This document shows, in pieces, positions 1-5,637 of a stretch of DNA of 10,049 nt. Location: assembly GCA_035630195.1 (NCBI GenBank), contig DASQLD010000576.1:1-10049 (forward strand). Direction: 5' to 3'. The position numbers were made by a program, and so were the translations under genes. Under the pieces are notes generated by a model. It did not search any database, had not been told where the DNA came from, and worked only from the letters and a program-made list of their open reading frames with translations. This stretch comes from DASQDN01 sp035630195 (GTDB lineage Bacteria > Acidobacteriota > Terriglobia > Bryobacterales > Bryobacteraceae). The stretch's first letter is position 1. The number at the start of each line of letters is the position of its first letter.

Positions 1-684
1 ACAAAGCGCGCGCAGTTCCTCGAAGCGGTCAAGAAGCAGCAGGCGCAGGCCGACAAGATCTATGAAATTCAGACGAACATCATGCAACAGCAGGTGATCG
101 CTGAAGCCGTGAAGATTCGTCAGGTCGAAAAGGAACAGGAAATTCGCGTGCAAGAGGCTGAAATCCTGCGTCGTGAACGTGAGCTTGTGGCAACAGTTTT
201 GAAAGCCGCCGAGGTGGAGCGGCAGCGAATCGAGACTTTAGCCGAGGCGGAGCGGCTTCGTACGATACGGGAAGCCGACGGCCGCGCTTCCGCGATCCGC
301 GCGCAAGGCGAAGCCGAAGCCGAGATCATCTTCCGGAAAGGAGAGGCTGAGGCCAAAGCGATGACGGTCAAAGCCGAAGCGTACCAGCAATACAACGAAT
401 CCGCCGTGATCGACAAACTGATTACCGGCATGCCCGAAGTGGTCCGAGCGCTCTCCGAACCGCTTTCGAAAGTCGATCGGATCACGGTCATATCGACGGG
501 TAACGATGGGGCTGCGGGCATGAATAAAGTAACGGGAGACATTACGAAGATGGCGGCGCAGATTCCGGCGCTCTTTGAAACGCTCTCCGGGATGCAATTG
601 TCCGATCTGTTCGCGAAAGTGCGTCCCATCGGCGAGAGAAGCGACAAGGACAAAGCCCTAGGGGCTGCTGGCAAAGGAGATTGA
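1..684 (+). CDS. Flotillin-type SPFH protein, C-terminal part (5' end outside window)
   Basis: The frame is open from base 1 to a TGA at 682-684, giving 227 visible residues; the start and the N-terminal SPFH/PHB domain lie outside the window. The visible part is a long charged coiled coil rich in Glu, Ala, Arg and Gln, with repeated EAEA-type units such as GEAEAEIIFRKGEAEAKA. It ends in the region typical of flotillins, around AVIDKLITGMPEVVRALSEP, a VDRITVIS strand and a short Gly/Lys/Asp tail. In known flotillins the coiled coil drives oligomerisation and the N-terminus anchors the protein to the inner face of the membrane, where it scaffolds membrane microdomains. The stop is one base before the ATG of a PspA-family gene, so the two are almost certainly co-transcribed. 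An internal ATG at 82 is not the real start, because the coiled coil continues upstream of it. The family call is firm; flotillin versus a YqiK-like relative is less certain. Confidence 0.88.
   Translation, partial: TKRAQFLEAVKKQQAQADKIYEIQTNIMQQQVIAEAVKIRQVEKEQEIRVQEAEILRRERELVATVLKAAEVERQRIETLAEAERLRTIREADGRASAIRAQGEAEAEIIFRKGEAEAKAMTVKAEAYQQYNESAVIDKLITGMPEVVRALSEPLSKVDRITVISTGNDGAAGMNKVTGDITKMAAQIPALFETLSGMQLSDLFAKVRPIGERSDKDKALGAAGKGD
673..680 (+). promoter_or_regulatory. Shine-Dalgarno for the pspA-like gene
   Basis: AAAGGAGA lies inside the last codons of the flotillin gene, five bases before the ATG at 686. It is a near-consensus ribosome binding site. It fixes the downstream start and supports translation of both genes from one transcript. 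Confidence 0.75.
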
Positions 685-685
685 A

Positions 686-1360
686 ATGGCTCTGATGGAA
701 CGTGTCGCAACGCTGATTCGAGCAAATTTGAATGACCTGATCGACAAAGCGGAAGATCCGGAGAAGATGCTGAAGCAGGTCATTCTCGACATGCAGAACC
801 AGCTCATGCAAGTCAAAACCCAGGTTGCCATCGCAATGGCCGACCAGCATCTTCTAAAGAAGAAGCTTCAAGAGAATGAGCAGGGAGTCATTACTTGGAT
901 GCGTAAGGCGGAACTTGCAGTCGAGAAGCAGCAGGACGAGTTAGCCCGTCCTGCCCTTGAGCGGGTGTTGAGTTACCGCCAGATGTGCGAAAGCTTTCGA
1001 CAGCAATCGGAGGATCAGCAAATTCAAGTCGAGAACTTGAAGGGCGCGCTTCATAAGTTGGAGCAGAAACTCATCGAAGCGCAGAACCGAAGCGAGATTC
1101 TCGCCGCACGACATCGTCGCGCCCGGGCGCTAGGGAAAGCGGCCGAAGCGCAGGCCGGCATGATTGAAGGCGCACGAGGCGCTACGTTCGACCGTATGAA
1201 GGATAAGGTTGACCAGGAAGAAGCGCTCAGCCTGGCCAAGCATGAGCTGGCCGAGGGCGACTTGCACGAACGTCTGGTGGCTCTGGGAAGAGAGGATGAG
1301 GTGGAGCAGCTATTGCGAGCAATAAAGGAACATAAGAACTCCCGGAGTCTAATGCCCTAG
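686..1360 (+). CDS. pspA: PspA/IM30 family membrane-stress protein
   Basis: This 224-residue protein matches the usual length of PspA. It opens with the short amphipathic helix of the family (MALMERVATLIRANLNDLID), followed by the characteristic KAEDPEKMLKQVILDM stretch and then a long, almost entirely helical, charged hairpin to about residue 185. PspA/IM30 proteins are soluble relatives of ESCRT-III that bind the cytoplasmic membrane and stabilise it when the proton gradient or lipid packing is disturbed. Some PspAs also restrain a PspF-type activator, but no such regulator is in the window. The gene starts one base after the flotillin stop and has a strong ribosome binding site. In other bacteria PspA-like and SPFH proteins are also often neighbours, which supports a shared membrane-maintenance role. 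The family is very sure; PspA versus Vipp1 subtype rests on the absence of a clear Vipp1-type C-terminal extension. Confidence 0.93.
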   Translation: MALMERVATLIRANLNDLIDKAEDPEKMLKQVILDMQNQLMQVKTQVAIAMADQHLLKKKLQENEQGVITWMRKAELAVEKQQDELARPALERVLSYRQMCESFRQQSEDQQIQVENLKGALHKLEQKLIEAQNRSEILAARHRRARALGKAAEAQAGMIEGARGATFDRMKDKVDQEEALSLAKHELAEGDLHERLVALGREDEVEQLLRAIKEHKNSRSLMP

Positions 1361-1371
1361 CTTATCGAGTG

Positions 1372-1387
1372 ACTTTGCCATCAAAGT
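1372..1387. terminator. Small inverted repeat between convergent genes
   Basis: ACTTTG-CCAT-CAAAGT forms a perfect 6-bp stem with a 4-base loop. It fills most of the 27-bp gap between the stop of the PspA gene and the stop of the convergent DUF1080 gene. It could act as a weak bidirectional terminator, but the stem is short and AT-rich and no clean T-run follows on either strand. The call rests mainly on position. Confidence 0.25.
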
Positions 1388-2572
1388 TCATTGCGTCTTC
1401 GTAAGCACATCCACGCTCTTGAACCAAACTTCGGTTGAGCGCTTCGATCCATGCGCCTGCAATCCCAGCCGGCCTTCCTTGCGACCCTGAGTGTCGCTTG
1501 GCAGATCCACTGTTTTAATGCCGTTCAAGAAGAAGACGATTCGCGAACCATGTGTGGAGGCGGCGAGTTCGTTCCAATCCCCGGCCACGACGCCTGCGTT
1601 ATCTTCTGGTCCAGTCACCCAATTGCGACCCCGTGTTTCCCACAATCCTCCTGTGCGCTTCTCCGCATCGATCTCTACTTCGTATGCCGCCAGGTTCTCC
1701 GGGTTGGTCCGGACAAAGAAGCCGCTGTTTCCTTTTGCGATCTTAAATTGAACCCGGAATGTCGCATCGGCAAACGAAGCATCCGACACCAGCATGCCGA
1801 TCCGTTCATCACTCTCGAGACAAGTCGCATGGATCACGCCATCTTCGACTTTGAACGATCCTCCGCCACGCTGGTTCCAGCCATCGAGAGACATGCGGTT
1901 GAAGACGGGCTTCCAATCGTGCCGCCCACGATCTTCGATTCTGATGTTTCGCCATCGCACAGTCGCCGGCTTTTCCCCTTGGAAGGAGTGCACTTGTAAG
2001 GCGATGAAACCGGTTAAGTCCGTGACGTCGATCAGATCGACACACGCGGCACCGTTCACCCACGTGCGGATGCGGTCGCCTTCTGCTTCGATCCGGTACT
2101 TATTCCAATCGTTATCTTTGAATGCAGTTTTGCAGGCAGGATCGCTGGTCGGATCGCTCGCCGGATTGTGGAGCCATCCGCGGCGCGCTTCATCATAAAT
2201 ACCGCCCGAATTTCCTGCGGCGGCGGTCGATACTTCCACCTGGTAGCCATACACGCGACCCGCCGCTTGTTTGCGCGTGAGTATTTCCTTCCCGTTAAAT
2301 GTGCGGACAGTCGTCTCGGCGGGATAGCGATGACTACGGATTTGAATGCCTGAGTTAAGGCCCGGATCGGTTTTGGTTTCGAGTTCGAGAAGGAAGTCGC
2401 CGTATTCGCGAACAGTGCATAGGAAGCTATTAGGACTTCCCGAGACGGTGACGCCGACAATCTCTCGGTTTTGGACGGAATACTTCGCCTTGCCGTTACA
2501 CTGCTGCCAACCGCTCAACGACTTGCCGTCGAAGAGCGCGACGAACGAGGCCAGAAGCAGTAAGCCTGTCAT
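1388..2572 (-). CDS. Tandem two-domain 3-keto-disaccharide hydrolase (DUF1080) protein, probably exported
   Basis: This 394-residue protein has two DUF1080 (3-keto-disaccharide hydrolase) domains at roughly residues 13-213 and 222-391. The repeats align by eye: LFDGKSLSGW with VFNRMSLDGW, NSGIQIRS with NSGFFVRT, GYQVEV with AYEVEI, DWNKYRIEAEGDRIRTWVNG with DWNELAASTHGSRIVFFLNG, and a closing LQVHS with LQAHG. The fold is a concanavalin-like beta sandwich; studied members cleave glycosides whose sugar has been oxidised at C3. A short hydrophobic N-terminus (MTGLLLLASFVAL) suggests export but lacks the usual positive residue and leads straight into the first domain. The ATG at 2572 is the only common start before an in-frame TAA about 27 bases upstream, and no ribosome binding site precedes it. 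The gene follows a c-type cytochrome on the same strand by 53 bp. The substrate cannot be read from the sequence. Confidence 0.9.
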   Translation of the reverse strand: MTGLLLLASFVALFDGKSLSGWQQCNGKAKYSVQNREIVGVTVSGSPNSFLCTVREYGDFLLELETKTDPGLNSGIQIRSHRYPAETTVRTFNGKEILTRKQAAGRVYGYQVEVSTAAAGNSGGIYDEARRGWLHNPASDPTSDPACKTAFKDNDWNKYRIEAEGDRIRTWVNGAACVDLIDVTDLTGFIALQVHSFQGEKPATVRWRNIRIEDRGRHDWKPVFNRMSLDGWNQRGGGSFKVEDGVIHATCLESDERIGMLVSDASFADATFRVQFKIAKGNSGFFVRTNPENLAAYEVEIDAEKRTGGLWETRGRNWVTGPEDNAGVVAGDWNELAASTHGSRIVFFLNGIKTVDLPSDTQGRKEGRLGLQAHGSKRSTEVWFKSVDVLTKTQ

Positions 2573-2579
2573 CCCATGG

Positions 2580-2585
2580 AGTATA
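2580..2585 (-). promoter_or_regulatory. Possible -10 box, leaderless start of the DUF1080 gene
   Basis: On the minus strand TATACT lies seven bases before the ATG at 2572. It matches the TATAAT consensus at five of six positions. Transcription would then begin at or next to the start codon, which fits the lack of a Shine-Dalgarno sequence. No good -35 hexamer is visible at 16-18 bp spacing. Alternatively the gene is only read through from the upstream cytochrome gene. Confidence 0.35.
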
Positions 2586-2625
2586 GCGTGACAGACTTAC
2601 TGAATGACCGATAGGGTGTGGATAC

Positions 2626-3027
2626 TTATTTGATCTTGTACTTGCCGTCCGGCAACTTCTCTCGGTGGGCTTCATGGCACGGGCGGCAGGTTCCACCGAC
2701 CTTCTTGAACGCGGCATCAGCCTTTTCGGCATCACCGGCATTTGCGGCACTCGCTAACTCTACTGCAGCAGCCTTCCCTTCCTCAGACAACTTCACGGCA
2801 TCGGCTGCATTCTTCTGGCGCCAATAGCCGATCATGTTTTCGTAGGCAACGCCGATTTTCTCAGCACTCTCCACTGTCTCTGCGCCCGTCTTCTTCTCAA
2901 GCTTCCTTAAGACCTTGGCGGATGTGTCTACCGACTTCATCCATTCTTCGAATTTCGCGTCCTCTTGCGCGGTCGCAACAAGTCCGGACGCAGCAACGGC
3001 AAACAGAGTCAGTCTCAGTCTATTCAT
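2626..3027 (-). CDS. Small periplasmic c-type cytochrome (class II / cytochrome c'-like)
   Basis: The protein is 133 residues when started at the ATG at 3027. It has an N-terminal signal peptide (MNRLRLTLFAVAASGLVATA, cleavage probably near AQ-ED), a helical charged middle, and a single haem-binding CRPCH at about residues 114-118, close to the C-terminus. A C-terminal CXXCH in a short all-helical protein is the pattern of class II cytochromes (cytochrome c' or c556). The start at 3027 is preferred over an ATG at 3078, which would add 17 residues in front of an evident signal peptide; GAGGAAA-type complementarity (GAGGAAA) sits ten bases before it. The protein should act in the periplasm as an electron carrier or small-ligand binder. 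It lies 53 bp upstream of the DUF1080 gene and is divergent from the Gfo/Idh/MocA gene, so it may accept electrons for sugar oxidation; that role is inference. Confidence 0.85.
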   Translation of the reverse strand: MNRLRLTLFAVAASGLVATAQEDAKFEEWMKSVDTSAKVLRKLEKKTGAETVESAEKIGVAYENMIGYWRQKNAADAVKLSEEGKAAAVELASAANAGDAEKADAAFKKVGGTCRPCHEAHREKLPDGKYKIK

Positions 3028-3037
3028 ATTCGGATAG

Positions 3038-3044
3038 TTTCCTC
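3038..3044 (-). promoter_or_regulatory. Shine-Dalgarno deciding the cytochrome start
   Basis: GAGGAAA on the minus strand lies ten bases before the ATG at 3027. It sits inside the longer reading frame that begins at 3078, and therefore argues for the shorter protein that begins directly with the signal peptide. Confidence 0.55.
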
Positions 3045-3117
3045 GGTACAGATTAGCAAAACCCCAGGCCGCGTACACAACGCGCTTTGGTATAGCATAG
3101 TGACTTACAAATCCCTG

Positions 3118-3123
3118 TAGGAG
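3118..3123 (+). promoter_or_regulatory. Shine-Dalgarno for a GTG start
   Basis: TAGGAG lies ten bases before the GTG at 3134 and supports this non-ATG start for the oxidoreductase. The 106-bp divergent gap (3028-3133) must hold both promoters. TATAGCATAGT at 3091-3101 is AT-rich and might be a -10 region, but no matching -35 box is evident. Confidence 0.55.
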
Positions 3124-3133
3124 TTACCAGTCG

Positions 3134-4480
3134 GTGTCAGAAAATCGTTTTTCACGAAGACATTTCTTCGTGGGATCGCTCCTGGCCGGGGCAGTCCCCG
3201 TGAGCGGATTCGGTAGTGTTCCGTCTCTGAAAATGCTCGGCTACAAATCGCCGAATGAGAAGTTGAACATCGCTGCGATTGGCGCAGGCGGTAAGGGATT
3301 TACCGACATTAACGGATGTAAATCAGAAAACATCGTCGCTTTCGCCGATCCGGATGAGAACCGCGCCAGTCGCGCTTTCAAGTTGTATCCGAACGCAGCG
3401 CGCTACAAGGATTTCCGTGTATTGCTGGAGAAAGAGTCAACAATCGATGCCGTTACTGTGTCGACGCCGGATCACATGCATGGCACGGCTGCGATGTGGG
3501 CGATGGCGCGCGGTAAACATGTCTACTGCCAGAAGCCGTTGACGCGCACCGTTTGGGAAGCGAACGAATTGAGGAAGGCCGCTGAGAAGTACGGCGTCGC
3601 GACGCAAATGGGTAATCAGGGTTATTCAAATGAGGGCGCCCGCCAATGCTGCGAGATGCTATGGAATGGTGACATCGGCGATGTGACAGAGGTCCACGCG
3701 TGGACCGACCGCCCAGGCAAATATTGGATGCAGGGCCCCGAAGTGGAGCCGAAGGAAGATCCCGTTCCGGCAACTCTCGATTGGGATTTGTGGCTAGGCG
3801 GAGCCGAACCACAACCGTTCAGCAACGCATACATTCCGATCAAGTGGCGTGGCTATCCCCAATTTGGTTGCGGCGCTGTTGGTGATATGGCTTGCCACAT
3901 CCTGGGTACACCCAATATGGCGCTGCGCCTCGCGGCCCCGGTTAGTGTTGAGTGCGTCAAACAAGAAGGCAAGAGCAAAAATACCCATCCGCAAATGTCA
4001 ACGATTCGCTGGGACTTCCCGGCGCGCGGCTCGATGCCTCCTGTCAGTCTCTTCTGGCATGACGGGCTAAAGGCACAGCCGGAAATCAAAGGCGTGCCGG
4101 CAGGTGAACTGATTGGCGATCGCGACAACAACGGCAGCATCTTCCTGGGCGACAAAGGAATTATGACGACGGGCTGCTACGGGGAACGTACGCGTCTGGT
4201 TCCTGCCGAGAAGATGCGTGACTACACACTGCCACCCGCGTTTCTCACACGATCTCCGGGACATTATCGGGATTGGATTAGAGCTGCGAAAGGCGGAGAG
4301 CCAGCCTGCTCGAATTTCAGTGTGGCCGGTCCCTTTGTGCAGTGGATGCTGTTGGGAATCATCGCAATGAAGTTCGAGGGCAAGCTGATGTGGGATGCGA
4401 CCAAGATGCGCTTCACGAATAACAATGAGGCGAACGCGTACCTCAAGCCGAAGTTCCGGAAGGGCTGGAAGTTCGTTTAA
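3134..4480 (+). CDS. Tat-exported Gfo/Idh/MocA family oxidoreductase
   Basis: This 448-residue protein begins at GTG. The N-terminus carries a twin-arginine signal, SRRHFFVGSLLAGA (Arg8-Arg9), so it is exported folded, presumably with its cofactor bound. An NAD(P)-binding Rossmann fold follows: LNIAAIGAGGKG at 44-55, with an acidic AFADPDENR at 69-77 that suits NAD. Next come the family's TPDHMH at 111-116 and QKPLT at 133-137, whose Lys134 is the usual catalytic lysine, and the C-terminal alpha/beta domain with the GDMACHILGTP stretch at 250-260 (His255). Family members oxidise or reduce sugar hydroxyls or cyclitols. Close relatives with Tat signals are abundant in Acidobacteriota and Planctomycetota, often near DUF1080 genes. 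Divergence from the cytochrome and DUF1080 genes suggests C3 oxidation of a glycoside before hydrolysis. The gene is intact; its 3' end converges on a gene remnant on the minus strand. Confidence 0.93.
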   Translation: MSENRFSRRHFFVGSLLAGAVPVSGFGSVPSLKMLGYKSPNEKLNIAAIGAGGKGFTDINGCKSENIVAFADPDENRASRAFKLYPNAARYKDFRVLLEKESTIDAVTVSTPDHMHGTAAMWAMARGKHVYCQKPLTRTVWEANELRKAAEKYGVATQMGNQGYSNEGARQCCEMLWNGDIGDVTEVHAWTDRPGKYWMQGPEVEPKEDPVPATLDWDLWLGGAEPQPFSNAYIPIKWRGYPQFGCGAVGDMACHILGTPNMALRLAAPVSVECVKQEGKSKNTHPQMSTIRWDFPARGSMPPVSLFWHDGLKAQPEIKGVPAGELIGDRDNNGSIFLGDKGIMTTGCYGERTRLVPAEKMRDYTLPPAFLTRSPGHYRDWIRAAKGGEPACSNFSVAGPFVQWMLLGIIAMKFEGKLMWDATKMRFTNNNEANAYLKPKFRKGWKFV

Positions 4481-4733
4481 AGGACTGCAAACCAAAACCA
4501 ATCAGCAGCGCCAGAATCGGATCCGTAATCTCCGGCGAGCGGCTTGGGAGATACATCTGCAGGATTTCGATCGTGAGCAGAGCTACGGCCACAAGTGCGG
4601 CGGCGCCACGCAATGGAAATCCAGCGGCCCGAACGCTCCAAATCGTCACTGAGTAATAGAAGAGTTTTTCGAGCAGCGTCAACGCAGCGCTTTGCCAGTC
4701 CGCGCCCAGACTTCCCGCAAATGGAATCCATGG
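4443..4733 (-). pseudogene. C-terminal fragment of a VanZ-family membrane protein
   Basis: In the minus frame that closes at 4443, about 80 residues resemble the second half of a VanZ-family domain. They run from WIPFAGSLGADW through LLEKLFYYSVTIWSV to a hydrophobic helix ending in TIEILQMYLPSRSPEITD and a last helix ILALLIGFGL. The E-x-x-Q, S-R-S and T-D pattern between two membrane helices is the family hallmark. VanZ-like proteins are small membrane proteins, some linked to teicoplanin or lipoglycopeptide resistance. Nothing of the N-terminal half is present: upstream of about 4733 the sequence belongs to an HlyD-type adaptor in another frame. The remnant has no start of its own (a GTG at 4757 falls in adaptor sequence) and its last 12 codons or so run antisense into the oxidoreductase gene. 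It is read here as a dead fragment fused at a deletion junction. Confidence 0.65.
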
Positions 4734-5615
4734 TGAAACCAGCCGGTTCGACGACACGCACTTGACCCTCTAAAGGATGCTCGCCACCCCACGTGTTGAA
4801 CTCAACCGGAGTGCCCCGCGCCATCTTGACCGCATCCGCCGAAATTACTTCCACTTCCACCTTGAGAGCCCGAACATTTCCGAGTTCTATCAGGGGATCG
4901 CCAGCCTGAACAACACCTTCGCTGTCTTTCACGACCTTCAGTACTCGGCCTGAAACCGGCCGTCGAACGGTTACGACGTCGCCCGAGGGCCGCTGACCGC
5001 GGACGGCTGGATTCAGCAGAGCGGCCCGCGCGGCTGCCACTTCGGCGCGTGCCAGTTCGATCTCTGCTCGAGTGGTTGCCACAACATGCTGTGCTGCGCG
5101 CCTGGCGGCTTCTGCCCGCTCCGCCTCGGTTTGCGTGCGTGCCAGTCGGTCCTGGGAAATATCACCGGAGCGAGCCAGCGCCTATTCTCTCCGAGGCTGC
5201 TGTGTCCAAATTCCGAATCGGTGGCAGCGGCGCGCTCCTGTTGCTCGCTCGTCTTTAACCTGGCCTCAACCACGGCGGTCGCGGCTTCCGCCGCTCGCAG
5301 GCGGGCTTCTCTCACTTCGCTGGTGCGTGTATCCAGCACTTCGGCTTGCAACGGCTCAAGGACAGCAGCGACATCTCCAGCTCGTACGCTGTCGCCTTCA
5401 TTCCATCGGATCCGCCGAACATAGCCTGCAAGCGGAGCTGATACGACAAAGCGGTTGCGGATGCGTATCTTACCTTCCTCTTCGACAGTGACGCGCAAAG
5501 GCCCCCGCTTCACTGTCGTCGCCTCAACAATGACCGGTTGAGGACGCATTGCATAGAAAGCGCCTGCGAGCACAGTACCAACGAGCAAAATAATACAGAG
5601 CCAACGTTTCCACAT
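4728..5615 (-). pseudogene. HlyD/MacA-type periplasmic adaptor, frameshifted and truncated
   Basis: The gene starts at ATG 5615, 22 bp after the permease stop. The protein opens with a membrane anchor (WLCIILLVGTVLAGAFYAM) and the first half of a lipoyl-like domain (VVSAPLAGYVRRI...GDSVRAGD). It enters a coiled-coil hairpin, then loses frame near 5178-5184. The adjacent frame resumes at once as ALARSGDISQDRLARTQTEA, continues through the second hairpin helix and the second lipoyl half (VRRPVSGRVLKVVKDSEG), and reaches EGQVRVVEPAGFT at about 4732-4770, where homology stops. The shift is a net -1, most simply loss of one C from a CCC run on the plus strand. The membrane-proximal domain that should follow is absent, replaced by VanZ sequence in a different frame. 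In intact systems this adaptor links an inner-membrane ABC exporter to an outer-membrane channel. With both lesions it is very unlikely to be functional. Confidence 0.85.
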
Positions 5616-5637
5616 ATGTGCGGTTTCATTCGTGTTT

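Noticed and set aside
2626..3078. Longer 150-residue cytochrome starting at 3078
   Set aside because: The extra 17 residues precede an obvious signal peptide, and a ribosome binding site lies inside the extra segment, pointing to the ATG at 3027.
3061..3133. Sigma-70 promoter for the oxidoreductase around TATAGCATAGT
   Set aside because: No acceptable -35 hexamer at 16-18 bp spacing was found, so it is mentioned only as a weak possibility.
4395..4652. Forward frames over the VanZ remnant and the oxidoreductase 3' end
   Set aside because: The predicted peptides are low-complexity and Arg/Ser-rich, typical of shadow frames; the minus strand carries the family-like sequence.
5165..5190. Programmed -1 ribosomal frameshift in the adaptor gene
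   Set aside because: No X-XXY-YYZ slippery heptamer is present at the break, adaptors of this family are not known to use frameshifting, and the gene is separately truncated downstream.
5049..5491. Several forward frames across the adaptor gene
   Set aside because: They are antisense shadows of clear adaptor sequence and show no motifs of their own.
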